A DNA stretch of 64,000 bases from positions 37,975,001-38,039,000 of the forward strand of contig CM069876.1 of NCBI GenBank assembly GCA_036172665.1, read 5' to 3'. The DNA comes from Prosopocoilus inquinatus. Its lineage: Eukaryota; Arthropoda; Insecta; Coleoptera; Lucanidae. Positions 45,311 through 57,359 of this stretch are shown in pieces. Both the position numbers and the translations under genes were made by a program. How positions within the stretch are numbered: position 1 is the first letter of the stretch; every line of letters starts with the position of its first letter. The notes under the pieces were generated by a model, which did not search any database, was not told the origin of the DNA, and was given only the letters and a program-made list of their open reading frames with translations.

Positions 45311-47681
45311 TTTGTCGTTTTTTTTATTTTTTTTATTTTAACGTCGAATTTATCGAGTTCAATCTGGAACACGTTTCCATCAAACGCAACTTATTCAAAA
45401 ATACGAAAATACTCACCAACTGTGAATATTCAACGATAATAGAAACTCGTGTTGATTGTTGTTAGCGACACTCGGAAATGCGGCGTTAATTAAAGCAATT
45501 TACGAGCCGGTTTTCGGGGGACAACTTTATTTTGAAATTTCGAATGTACGTAGTAAATATTCATAAATATTACATACATGTTTGCGCCCGGTGCAATTCG
45601 AACGCTAGAAATAGCACAAAACTTTCGTTTGTTTACGGTTATGCTATATGCAAATGAGAATATGATTTATATAATGGGGGGACTTTTCGTCGCTGTGAAT
45701 TGTCACGGGGATTTGCATATATTATTGTTGCCGTCGTTCGTCGTGGAATTTTTTCTCTAGTTTAATTTATTCCGCGAAGAGAAATTCATTATGAAAATAA
45801 TTTGTGAAAAAAAGCTTGGAAATTCAGAGGAAATAAATTATGTGCCTTGTGTTTAATATTTCTGTGAGAATAAATGCGATGGAATTGGCGAATTGTTTTT
45901 TGGGAAAATAAATAACCTCCAATTGCTAAGGATTTCGACAAAAATAAAATAAAAAATCAGGGGAATACCAGACAAATCCTGGCCTTGAAATGCTAAATGA
46001 AGTCATTGAAGAAAAAAGCGCCCCTCTCACGTATACAAGGTGATATTATAAAAAGGTTACAAACCCTGGAGGAGGAAGTAATATGGGCCAAAACATGCAG
46101 AAATGACTTAAGTGGCGATTGACTTCGGTGTCGCCGGTTGCTGCAGTAGAACGGTGGTGGGTCTCTCAAATCAAAACAAGAAAATACAATGCAAAGGGCG
46201 CCACTCAGTTTTTTGGAAACCGCGAGGAAGAATAAGAAAACTCGGTTACGTCCAAAATATAACAAAAATATTATTAAAAAGAAACAAATGCAATAAATAC
46301 ACTCCACAGCAACAAAATAAAGACGTATTTAACGCAGTGATATCCGTAAGATGCTTAAAAATGAAACAATTAGGACATTAAATCCATATATGTCAAATTA
46401 ACGTTTGAAAGGAGGTGAGTGCGTGATTAAAACGCAAAAGAAAAGTGGCGGAAAGCCTCAAAAATTATCTTAATTATATGCAAAAATTACTATCCAAAGT
46501 AAGTGTAAAACACACTCCTCGAACCTACAGAAAGTTTATTCGAATCCGAATGTTTAATCTACATAACTCTTCTAAAATTAGCCAATACTTAAAAGAGAAA
46601 GAAAGAGAGTCCGGAAAGGATTAGTAAATTAACAAAGGTCTCGGACATAACTGGTCACGCAAAAACGTTAAAAATTGCCAACATTTATTGCTCTTATTAT
46701 TACACTAGCACTGGGGAAAAAATATATAAAGGGGAAAAAAACTTTTTATAGGGTAAGCGTCATCTCGGCGAAGGGCGGCAAGTTTCCGCGTTGCAGGGCT
46801 TGGCTCCACAGATCCCCGACGTCAAGCGTCGATCGTGAAGAAAGGGTTTTAGCGGCCGCAAATCTTCCTTGAAGTTGCTCAAAAGGACAGGAGCTAGTTC
46901 AACACAGTCAGTTACCCAACGGTGAAGTATTTGCCCCTAGAAAGTGTAAACAGCGAAGGGTCCTAGAATCAAAAACCTAGTCATACAGCCTAGCCGAACA
47001 AGTTTAACGGAGAGAAACAAAGAGAAACGTAAAACACGATTCAGGTTAGCCGACGACAAGGAAGGATTAAACACCAAACTGATAAAAATACGCTTAATTC
47101 GGGGTAAACCGTCGAAGCAGGCCAAAGGCCGTGAATTACATTTCGCCCCCCTTGGGTAAATATTTCACAAGCACCAAAATAGTACGTAGGCACAAAACAA
47201 CAAGTGATTTAACCGAACTCTTTGTAAAGAATGAAGTGTCGCTAACTCGATTCGGAGGGAGGAGAAAAGAGAAAAAAGAAAACAAACGAAAGGAAAAGAG
47301 GATCGAGAATGATTAGCCAATTCAACGAAAATGTGATGTAGTAATCTACGAATAAAATTAATTATCAAAGGTGATGGAAACCCGAGCGAGAAGGGATAAC
47401 AAAAACAAATTCGAAATTTGCAATTTAGTGCATTAGTCAATAAGATATAAAGTACTGTGCATCGCAAATGTTATAAAATTAACTGCAATTGTGGCAAAAC
47501 CGCGCACGTGTGTCGAGCCTTAACTTGTGTAAATTCAAGGAAAATAAAACGAGCTAATTTCCTGTGTTTCAAACGGTACAGAAAATCCTATGTTAAAAAA
47601 AAGAAACCAAACTTTAATGTGTTAAACTCCGGGATAATTGGGGTCGTAAATGTTTACGCTTTTAACTCAAAGCGCGCCTTA

Positions 47682-47889
47682 GGCGGCGTTCGCACGAGAG
47701 TTTTTTAAAACGTTCAAGCGCTCGTTTTTTCCAACGCCATGAATAGAACATATCAGATTTAATAGTTATGTTCACACTGAAGAAAGCGCTTTAGTGCGAA
47801 CGCGTGTATTCAAACTGATAAGTTCTATTCACGACGTTAAGAAAAGCGAGCGCTTGAACGTTTTAGAAAACGCTCGTGCCACCACCGCC
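47682..47889. mobile_element. MITE with TTA target duplication and ~70-bp TIRs
   Basis: The left arm GGCGGCGTTCGCACGAGAG then AAAACGTTCAAGCGCTCG is mirrored by CGAGCGCTTGAACGTTTT and CTCGTGCCACCACCGCC. TTA occurs at 47679-47681 and 47890-47892. 208 bp, no ORF of its own. Confidence 0.85.
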
Positions 47890-48030
47890 TTAAGCTCGGA
47901 CGAAATTCCTTATGGGCCGATCAAAAAAACTCTGCTCGACTCCGGCGAATTTACTATACAGGCTGACACAGAATACTAGGAGAATTTTAAACTGTAATAC
48001 AGTAGTCGACTGAGGTTCCGTCAAACGTAC

Positions 48031-48286
48031 TGCCAATTAAATCAACTGCCATTAAATTTTGGTCGTCACTGTCAATGAAAACACGTCAGTTTTAATTCCA
48101 TTTTAACCAAAAATCTTCATATAAACATTCTGTCTTTAATCAAAAAGAGTCTCGAAAGTGAATTATATTTTTATAAGATATCATTGTCAGTATTCAAATT
48201 TGAGACATCAGTCGTTATTTTTAGTAAAATACAAGTCAAGTATAATTCAATGAAATGACGACCAAAATTTATTGCTCGCAACACAG
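48031..48286. mobile_element. MITE, TA target duplication, copy 2
   Basis: Inner TIRs ATTAAATTTTGGTCGTCACT and GACGACCAAAATTTATTGCTC match the element at 4653. The right end ACACAG abuts TA. The left end has been altered (CTGCCAATT in place of CAGTC). Confidence 0.7.
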
Positions 48287-48478
48287 TACAGTTTGTGGTT
48301 GACATTCATTGACGTGCTCTGTTTACTCTAACATGGAAGGCTTAGGACGGAATTCCTTATGGGCCGATCAAAAAAAAAACTTACTCGACTCCGGCGGATC
48401 TACTATACAGGGTGACACAGCATACTAGGAGAATTTTAAACTGTAACACAGTAGTCGACTGAGGTTCCGTCAAACGTA

Positions 48479-48724
48479 CAGTCAAGACCATTAAATTTTG
48501 GTCGTCACTGTCAATGACAACACGTCAGTTTTAATTCCATTTTAACCAAAAATCTTCATATAAACATTCTGTGTTTTACCAAAACAGTCTCGAAAGTGAA
48601 TTACATTTTTATAAGATATCATTATCAGTATTCAAATTTGAGGCATCAGTCGTTATTTTTAGTAAAATACAAGTCAAGCATAATTCAATGAAATGACGAC
48701 CAAAATTTATTGCTCGCAACACAG
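48479..48724. mobile_element. MITE, TA target duplication, copy 3
   Basis: Starts CAGTCAAGACCATTAAATTT and ends ATTGCTCGCAACACAG, flanked by TA on both sides (48477-48478, 48725-48726). Same family as 4653-4879. Confidence 0.78.
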
Positions 48725-49942
48725 TACAGTTTGTGGTTGACATTCATTGACATACTCTATTTACTCTAGCATGGAATGCTATTGAAAAAAGAAAATGTTT
48801 CTATCTCCGAAACTGTCCTTTTGCAGACCTATATTTACTAAGACTTTTCTGCATGTTTTGGCCCATACTCTCCTTTTCCCCTCAAACTTGGCGACACTTT
48901 TTTGACACCCTATATAAAAATTATTGAATATTTGCGGACCATCCCGTGATAAATTAAAAAATTAAAACAGCATTTGATTTTTCACGTTGTTTTCGTTGTG
49001 CAAAATTGAAAGCAAAGCGGAATCCGCGCCAGGCAATTTCAAGGATGGATTGATCAATTGATTAGTAAAGTGAACGAAGGGGAAAATTATTTTTCCACAC
49101 TTGCCAACACCTCGGCTAAATCGCAGGGCAGGGCTAAATTGCGGGACTGATTGACAATCAATAAATTTTCAATCACAAAATCGCAGGCCTTGAAACGACC
49201 TGTCATAAAAATTGGGGGGAAAACCGTCAGGCGCCGTACTTTCCTTTTTTCGCTCGAGGAAAACGCGTTTGCTTTTTAAAATTTGCATTTATGTACATAT
49301 TTGTGATGGATTAATAAATGAGGCGAATCAAAATGCATAGGTTTTCTGAAATAGACCCGCTATATAGAAGAATAGTCTATAGTAGATTGAGTAAACGTGT
49401 GGCAAAGAAGGAAATTTACGGTAGATATTAAATAAACATGTCAAGGGCGGAAATGACCGTCTATGCTGGAAACTTTGGCTCGCGCGTCACGTATCCCCAC
49501 ATTTTGTTGTTCCAGCTCTGTCTTTACCAAATTATTTACTCAAGATGTTTTTTTCTTCTTTGTCTTCAACTTCATGCAAACTGCTCCGTCAAAGAAATCG
49601 ATTTCTGCATTCATTGGAGGCACGTCTGCCTTCCTCTTCTTCATTATTTTGCAAATTGTGTCATTTTTAACTCGTTCTTGTTCAAGAATAAATTGCGTCT
49701 GGGATTAAACCAGTTTGAGTTTACCTTTGGAAAATCTCGCTTTCTTTGTTTCCCTTCAAACTACGCCACGTAATAGGAAAAAAATGCGTTGATTATGCAA
49801 CTATTTTGCAAGCTGTTTAAATAAAAAATAACCGACGTGACTAACGTTCACGTGTTCAATATTTCTGCGAGGACTTATTTATCGAAACGTAATGGCAAAA
49901 TTGTTTGGCGTTTGTAATCAAAAAACGAGGTCAAGTGCAGCT

Positions 49943-50565
49943 GTTTTTGATTCCCTTTAGTTTTGTCTTAATTTCTTAATTGCTTTTCTATTTAAACTCG
50001 AAGAAACTCAAAGAAAGTTTGGTAAACTCATTAAAATAGAGGAGAACTTTCGGGCAATGTGGAACGTGCTGCTTTTTCATGCCCAAACGAACGCAAATGG
50101 AATCAATGATAATTAAAAAATGTAGAAACGAGTTATAATAGAATGGAAGAAAAAAGATTTATTCAGTAACGATTTGAAATAAGTAGGAGACAAACGAAGA
50201 GATGAAATAATATTCCGAGAGACAGGGAAAGAAGTGGAAGTGGATCCTTGAATCATTGTTTTTGATTCCCTTTAGTTTTGTTTTAATTTCTTAATTGCTT
50301 TTCTGTTTAAACTCGAAGAAACTCAAAGAAAGTTTGGTAAACTATTAAAATAGAGGAGAACTTTCAGGCAATGTGGAACGTGCTGCTTTCATGCCCAAAC
50401 GAACGCAAATGGAATCAATGATAATTAAAAAATGTAGAAACGAGTTACAGTAGAATGAAAGAAAAAAGATTTATTCAGTAACGATTTGTACTAAGAAGGA
50501 GACAAAAAAGAGATAAAATAATATTCCAAGAGGCAGAGAAGGAAGGAAGTGGATCCTTGAATCAT
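49943..50565. repeat. tandem duplication, ~312-bp unit
   Basis: Two adjacent copies (49943-50257 and 50258-50565) share GTTTTTGATTCCCTTTAGTT, GAAACTCAAAGAAAGTTTGG, GGCAATGTGGAACGTGCTGC, GAACGCAAATGGAATCAATG and GTGGATCCTTGAATCAT at very high identity. This indicates a recent event. Confidence 0.92.
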
Positions 50566-50569
50566 CTTC

Positions 50570-51980
50570 TCTAATTGTTTCGCATTCGATATTTCAATGA
50601 AATTGAAATTATGTCCTCATTAAGTTTCTTTCTCCTACAAATTTTAGATTGCAGTTGAACGAATTAAATTAGGCTTTTAATAAATACACAGGTTTTGCAA
50701 TCCTATTTCGGATCGTGGTGCAATTTACGTACTACTTATTAGTTCCTCTTTTTTTTGCTATGAAACGACTTGAAAATTTTTGTTTAACCTTAAGCTACGA
50801 AATATTACTTTCTGACTACGCAATTGTTCCTCTTAGGAAATGCCCAAAAATATACTGTAAAGTCTCTGTGGAGCTGGAACATTCCAATTCAAAAATAATT
50901 TGCTCCAAATTTTTTAAGTTCAAGTTGAGAGAGTCTGCAATATTTTTTTCTGTAAATAATGACAATGTTACCTAAATTATTTCTTTTACTTTAACAAAAT
51001 TAAAAAAAAAAAAACTTTGCATTTAACAAAATTGTTCGATGCAAGTAGATCTACTTATTCATCTTTCTTATTTTCTTTATGGTTCTTTCTTTGCTTGCTA
51101 AAATTTTTAGAAGAGTTTATTAATAACACATACATGAATCTTTACTTACTCTATGCCCAGCAACTTTGTCAGTTCTAAATTTCTTTTTTGTTACTTTTTA
51201 TGCTTTTCAGTAACATCTGCTTTTTTGTTATTAATTAGTTGTCGTTTACTTACTTAGAATTCATACGAAACTGTCGATACTTTTAGCTCAATTTTAGGTC
51301 AAAAATTTGATTCTTTTGATTTGGTTCTTTTTCCAGTAGTGACATCTGTCGTATTTTCTATGTAGTTGTTTCTGATTTCATTCCTTTTTTCTTTTTGTCT
51401 TTTTCTTCGTTCTGTACCATCGTTTTTATTTTGCGCATATCGACATCGTGCCACAGACTCTTGGTACTCACTTTTTAACTTATGGCTTTTCAACCATTTC
51501 TTTGTGATCTCATTGACAGTAACATTTTATATTCTATATCTTTCTTTCATTCATAAAGTGACTTTCGTTATTTAGCTTCTTAGCTGACTCATTAGAATTT
51601 TTACTTAATTATTTTCATAGCGCCAAACTGTTTTCCTTTATTCCATAGGTTCCCCAAACTTTTTGGTATCACCGCCCACTTTTAAATTGTTTAATGCGTC
51701 CCTCTCCTCACCCCTCCCGGACAGGCAAAGCGGAAGACTCGTCTGCTATGCGGGATCGATTGTCAATAATGCAGAACTTAAATGTTCAATGACTTTTTGA
51801 TTTCAAAATCGTGAAAATTATTAATTTTAAAATAATTTCATACTAATATTTATTATTAATTTCGCCAGCAATCCCTGGACTGCCTTAACGTCCCCCAATT
51901 GCCCGTGAGCTCGCTACCGCCCCCCTAGAACGCTTCAGCGCCGACTGGTGGGCGCTATCGCCCGTTTTGAGAAATTATTC
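50570..51980. other. intronic DNA without recognised features
   Basis: AT-rich sequence. Near 51640-51980 a GC-richer stretch (ACCGCCCACTT, CCCTCTCCTCACCCCTCCCGG, CTCGCTACCGCCCCCC) may be the end of a non-LTR element, but no frame supports it. Confidence 0.35.
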
Positions 51981-51989
51981 CTATTCTAT

Positions 51990-53450
51990 CCTATTTATTT
52001 TGTTTACCTGCCTGTTTCCATGGGCGTTTATTGTTCGCGATTGTCATTAATTTCTTCTTTGTATCGGCTGGTACGGGGTTTACAGTTAATCTTAATGATG
52101 AATAGATAAAACAGCGATAGCCTATGTTCGCTTTTTGCAATAAAATTTGTTAATCTTAATCTTAATCTAATAATTAAAAAAAATTTCACTTTTTCTTTTA
52201 ATCACTGTGCATCTTTTACTATTAGATTATCCTAGTTCGTTGGGATTTTCATTTTCAAAGTCCTTTGGTCTTTTTTAGGTTCGTCTTTTCCAATCATCGT
52301 GCTCTTTAATTCGCATAGTTCCCTATTATATTGTATTTGTTTTTTTTTTTAGTCTTGCGGCATTGTTTTCTCTTAGTTTATCTTGATTTTTTAGGACTCT
52401 CAACCGTGTTTCTATCCATAACTTGTACTTACGCCTTTTTCTCTTTTGGCTTCAACCATTTCACTCTTTTTTTACCGGCCTGTTTCCGCGAGCGTTTACT
52501 GTTCGCGATTGTATTATGTCGTTAATTCCTTCTTTCTATCGGCTGGTACGGGGTTTACAGTTAATCTTAATGTAATAATTTTTTTAAATAAAATCTTTCA
52601 CTTCCTCTTTGAATCACTGTGCATCTTTTGCTATGAAAATTACCCTGCTTCTTTGGGATTTTCTTCTTCAAAGTCCTTTGGTTTTTTATAGCTTCGTCTT
52701 TTCCAATCATCGTGCTCCTTAATTCGCATAGTTCCCTATTATATTGTATTTGTTTTTTTTTGCAGTCTTGCGGCATCGTTCTCTCTTAGTTTACCTTGAT
52801 TTTTTAGACTCTCAACCGTTTTTCTATCCATAACTTGTACTTACGCCTTTTTCTCTTTTGGCTTCAACGATTTCACTCTTTTTTTGCCGGCCTGTTTCCG
52901 CGGGCGTTTACTGTTCGCGATTGTATTATGTCGTTAATTCCTTCTTTCTATCGGCTGGTCCGGGGTTTACAGTTAATCTTAATCTAATTATTTTTTTAAA
53001 ATAAAATCTCACTCCCTTTTTTAATCACTGTGCATCTTTTATTATGAAATAATCAGATTATCCTCTGTCGTTGGGATTTTCATTTTCAAAGCCCTTTGGT
53101 CTTTTTTTAGGTTCGTTTTTCCCAATCATCGTGCTCGTTAATTCGCATAGTTTCCTATTATATTGTATTTGTTTTTGCAAAGTCTTGCGGCATTGTTTTC
53201 TCTTAGTTTATCTTGATTTTTTAGACTCTCACCCGTTTTTCTATCCAAAACTTTTCCTTACACCTTTTTGACATCATTCATTACATTGTTTTTGATGTTT
53301 TTTTTTTTATAAAGTCTCGCGGTGTGGTTCTCTCTTAGTTTATTTTGATTTTTTAGACTTTCAATTGTTTTTCTATCCAAAACTTTTCCCTAGTTTAGCT
53401 AGATTTTTAAGGGTGTTTTTCTATTCAAAACTTTTCCCTGCGCTTTTCTA
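51990..53450. repeat. tandem repeat, ~410-475-bp unit, three copies plus fragments
   Basis: CGGCTGGT(A/C)CGGGGTTTACAG followed by TTAATCTTAA recurs at 52065, 52540 and 52952. Between anchors are ATCACTGTGCATCTTTT, CGTCTTTTCCAATCATCGTG, GTCTTGCGGCATTGTTTTC and CTCAACCG..TTTCTATCCA. Fragments continue to about 53450. Confidence 0.85.
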
Positions 53451-53980
53451 TCTCTTCTCTTCACTTCAATATGCAATGTTTTTTTGAAAAGAGTTTCACT
53501 GCCTCATTAATTGTAGTTTATTTTATGTCCTTGTTCGTCTGAATAAATCAACAGCCTCTGATAGTACAATACTAGATAAGTATTGCGACTAGGCTAAGCT
53601 GCTCCGTTGTCAAAACGCACACACTTTAGAACTTTGGTGAGGAGAATATCTCCTGGTTTTTATACCAAGCGAACATTTCATTTCATGCTTTTAACTTGTG
53701 AGTTTGTACTGAAGATGGCGACATAGTTCTCACAATACTTATCTACAAATATAAACTGATTGTGGTAAGAATTTTTTTCGATTTATTGATTTTCAAATCG
53801 CTGCCTCCTTTTGTGTCCTTGGTTTTCTTTGTGCGGATTTTCATGTCATTCGTTTTTAATTTTTTCGATCTTCCTTGGATAATGTGCTCATTAATTCATT
53901 TTGTTCAGTACTACTTCTCGATTGAGCATAACTGTCTCCTCTATTTCTTTTTTCAAATTCATTCTTAAAAGCATTTATCA

Positions 53981-54117
53981 CACCTGTTTATTACGAAGTC
54001 AAAATAATGCCGATTTTGAATATACGTTGAGGTCTATAAAACACTAGTGGAATTATGAAACCATAATTAAACTGTTATTCAAAATCGGCATTATTATGAC
54101 TTCGTAATAAACAGGTG
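53981..54117. mobile_element. MITE with 42-bp TIRs
   Basis: CACCTGTTTATTACGAAGTC then AATGCCGATTTTGAATA is mirrored by TATTCAAAATCGGCATT and GACTTCGTAATAAACAGGTG with one mismatch. The middle is about 53 bp. No certain target duplication. Confidence 0.82.
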
Positions 54118-54124
54118 TTATGTA

Positions 54125-55790
54125 TTACACTCGTGTCTTGAACAGCAAATAAGTCACTAGTATAATAAATAGCTACGATTGAATACATATTATTATTTTC
54201 TATATCCTCCTTGACTTATCGAAAAGGTTAAAATAAGCAAGATACTGTACGTCGTGCGGAATTCCCTAGCTCAGATGGAGATGGGCCTGGATCGAACTTT
54301 GACGGTAATTTCCTTATCAAATCTTCTAAATGGTCTCTGACATTTAGAAAATTAAAAATTTGTGAGCTGAACTCGTTCCGACAAAATGTTGCGTATAAAA
54401 TCGAAACGTATATTTGTAAAGTGTGCACACAAGTGTGTCCATAAATAAACTCCCCGACTTTTCGTGTCCGGACATAAATTCGTGCTACCGATTTATTTTG
54501 ACGTTCGGCCGTTATCAAAATAATCCACGGGCCCGATAATAACGTGCGGATGATGGAGGGCCAAGTGGCGTCGATAAATAAATTATTTATAAGCGCGATG
54601 CATTCTTAAGTGGTTTGCTCCTTGAAAGCACTCTCCGTGAATCCATTCATTCTATTTCGGATCTGGATATCACCTGACATGATCGGAAGCACGTGCTGCT
54701 GCTTCCACTCATTATAATTTACCCACTTGTCACTCAAATCAGTTAAGAATAGTCTCGAGCGATGACATGCAAGTAGGAAACTGGTGAAATATATTATTTA
54801 AAAAGAAATAAGAAAAATTGCTAAATTGAATTCTGTTTGTGTCATGTATGTCATGTATCAGTTAATTACGTTTGTGATTGCGCCATGAAAATTACTCAAA
54901 TATCATCTGCGTATGCTGGATAATATAATTCGATATGACATCACTCTCTCACTATATATTTTTTTTTGGGGCCAACGTATAAAGTGTGCGAATCGAAAGT
55001 CAGCAAGAATGTATGTCAGTGTTATTTATACTTAATGATTCGCATTGTATTTCGTTATACTATACCTCTGTACAAAATGCATCTTCTGCATTTTCATTTC
55101 CTTATCACTGTGGAAGCTGTTTACGTTATTTAAGTTGTTTTAGCATTTTCTCTTCTCAATTGTAAACAATACCAATGGGAGTGAATACTTTTATAAAATG
55201 ATTATTATGACTAAGCTGTGCCCAAAACCCCCTAATCAAAAAGATGCTGCATTTAATTAACGAAACCCGTATGTATCCTCTGTCCCAGAGAGGTAAAACG
55301 TATGTGTAATACCTTTCTAATTTAAATGTCAATAAAGTTCAAATGGACACGATGAGAAATGAGGCGAAGCCGACACGGTTTCTGCTCAATAAATTTGAAA
55401 CGAGTTGACAAGGCAACGCGAAAACGAAGAAGAAGCTCGATGAAGACATCATGCACGCGATTAATATGCAACTTGCGATGATGGACGTAACGAAGACAAG
55501 AGTATGATGGGCGATGACATCAAAAAACTGCTAAGTCAATATTTGGTCTTGTGTTTGTAGTTTGTACGAAGATCAAATTTAATGGTTTGTAATGAAACGT
55601 GATGTCATCAGATTTATACAATTTGAATTCAATCTGATGACACACGTTTTTATTTATTTATTCTAAGCTACTAATATGTTTGATGAGAATTCCTGTTCAT
55701 CGAATGGCCTTGGGATTTTCTAGCCAGGTTTTAAATTGGCTTTAAAATGTAAGTGACAGAACAGGTTAGGTTATAAACAAAACATTATGG
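54125..55790. other. intronic DNA without recognised features
   Basis: A 30-base stretch at 54275-54304 with splice-like edges was considered and rejected as the missing M13 exon. Other frames are short and unsupported. Confidence 0.4.
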
Positions 55791-55794
55791 GCGG

Positions 55795-55911
55795 TCAAAT
55801 TGCACAGAATCGTCAAGTCAACGGTCCGACTAAACCCTCTGACCAATCACCAATTGAGAAAAGTGATCACGTGATTTGGTCTGACCACTTCGACCTCTCA
55901 CTTACCGCAGC
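55795..55911 (-). repeat. dispersed ~125-bp repeat, copy C
   Basis: The complement of copy A (9122-9250) at high identity, including GGTAAGTGAGAGGTCGAAGT, CAGACCAAATCACGTGATCA, CAATTGGTGATTGGTCAG and GACTTGACGATTCTGTGC. It directly abuts the TIR segment starting at 55926. Confidence 0.88.
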
Positions 55912-55925
55912 CTATAAATCATTCG

Positions 55926-57355
55926 TTATTTATTTGTAATCGCAGTAGGCCTTGATTTTATGTGAAAGGTTGGCTATCATTTAATTTAATGTCACTGTTG
56001 GCAAGATCTTTTTTTGTTTAAATGTTATAGACAAACAATATTATCTGAGGACGGAGTTACAATAAACATTCACTCACCATTGGTTAGGTCTCTCATTCCT
56101 AATGTTCTTTCTTTCTTTCTTTCTCGCTTCCCTGACCGCAACAGGCGCTGAAGGTAAACGTCTTAGCCTCCGGGCATCGTATTCCAATTCGATAAGTACC
56201 ATACAAGTTATAAGTAACCCTTTATGAGTATCTATTCAGTAAAATGGAACATTCCACTTACCGGGGCCGTTTTCCCGGCCCCACCTGCTCCAGCGGCGAA
56301 TCTAGAAGCTGTAGCTCCCTCAAGATGATATTTTTCACTGAGGAAGTCATTCTCGCACGTTGACTTATCTTCGCATACATTATCCCCCCACATTCACCTG
56401 TGGATACAAAACTCACCCCTCCCGATGGATATTAGCATACCTTGCCTCCCGAGCATACGCCCGATCAGTTGATGCACCGACTGTGTAAGTGTCAAGCACC
56501 ACTCCGTACCAGTCCAATAACATCATCATGTCGGACCTTTCTGGATAGCTCAATGCCATCACCTGGTCAGGAATGCATTCAACCAAATTCCCACTCACAA
56601 TGAATGCAGAATATAGCTAATTGCTTTGCCGGTACCGTGCTCTTCATCGGTGCTGCTTGCACACCGCGGCAAAAGCCCCGATGTCGTATGCTGATGCACG
56701 GTAGCATTCTCTGGCCAACGCCCCGGATCGCGTCCCGGACAATATTCTGCTACTAGAATACCTCCGCATAACTCATGACTCATGACCCTCAAACCGCATT
56801 GCCAATCGTGAGAATGTATCGCCCTAGCACTTCTGCCAGAATATACCATCTCAGGTCATATTCTGCAAACACCCTCTATTTAATGTCCGGCAACACACCG
56901 CGGCCACCACATATATCACCAGGCCCATCCGTGGTCCCGACACGTTTCGCCTTCCGCGCTATCCCTCGGGAGACTGCCGTCTCTCTACCGTTTCTTTGCT
57001 CCCAAGACTAAACTCGCCCTCATATCATATTACCAAACTAATAACGAAAACAAATATGCTAGCGCTTCAGAGATATCCCGAGAATGCATACTTTCTTAAA
57101 TTCTAAACTTCTAAAATAAATAACTACAACAGTCACCGTACGTCAAAATGTCATTAGTCAAGTCAGATTGATTAAGCAGTGTTGTCAATTATGTAAATTT
57201 GGACGTGACTACACCTCGTGGTGAAAAGAAAATATTGCAACGTTGCCTCGATCGGAGTAACCTTGAAACCCGAAATGAAATGACATTCATTGTCAAAATA
57301 CAGTTACCACATTCTCCTTAGACTTTCACGGCATACTGCGATTACAAATAAATAA
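55926..57355. mobile_element. ~1.4-kb TIR-bounded segment with GC-richer core
   Basis: A 22-bp word beginning TTATTTATTTGTAATCGC at 55926-55947 is exactly inverted at 57334-57355, and both are close to GTGAAAG words. The interior 56260-57010 is clearly less AT-rich than its surroundings and has CpG-containing words. A (CTTT)n run is at about 56107. The element class cannot be named from the ends. Confidence 0.45.
56413..56849 (-). pseudogene. possible decayed TE coding region
   Basis: On the minus strand, two frames meet at about 56595. The first (56849-56595, 84 codons) contains DWQCGLRVMSHELCGGILVA and EYCPGRDPGRWPENATV. The second (to 56413) contains VMALSYPERSDMMMLLDWYG and DRAYAREARYANIHREG. 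The R/K-E-x-A-R-x-Y-A pattern near the second end faintly recalls the helix-turn-helix found in some arthropod transposon proteins, but I do not recognise the protein. Stops separate the pieces, so if it was a gene it is broken. Confidence 0.3.
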
Positions 57356-57359
57356 AGAG

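Larger units (their letters stand above)
47898..48775. repeat. tandem duplication, ~448-bp unit containing a MITE
   Basis: GA(A)ATTCCTTATGGGCCGATC, CGACTCCGGCG(A/G)AT, TACTATACAGG, AGTAGTCGACTGAGGTTCCG and the MITE described at 48031 and 48479 recur in the same order about 448 bp apart. The MITE was therefore probably duplicated together with its flanks. Confidence 0.85.
46032..48915. mobile_element. ~2.9-kb element with ~75-bp imperfect TIRs
   Basis: TATACAAGGTGATATTATAA ... GGAGGAGGAAGTAATATGGG ... AAAACATGCAGAAATGACTT at the left is mirrored at the right by AAGACTTTTCTGCATGTTTT ... GGCCCATACTCTCCTTTT ... GACACCCTATATA. Inside are nested MITEs and a tandem duplication. No transposase-like frame was found. 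Confidence 0.55.

Noticed and set aside
49034..49130. AAG followed by a frame starting G-W-I-D-Q-L, looked at as the missing M13 exon
   Set aside because: No pyrimidine tract, AAG acceptor, and no similarity to M13 after the first two residues.
54275..54304. A 30-base stretch ending in GTAATT that would continue the M13 protein in phase (D-G-D-G-P-G-S-N-F-D)
   Set aside because: The acceptor (CTAGCTCAG) has almost no pyrimidine tract, and the peptide lacks the expected G-W. Too short to support without transcript data.
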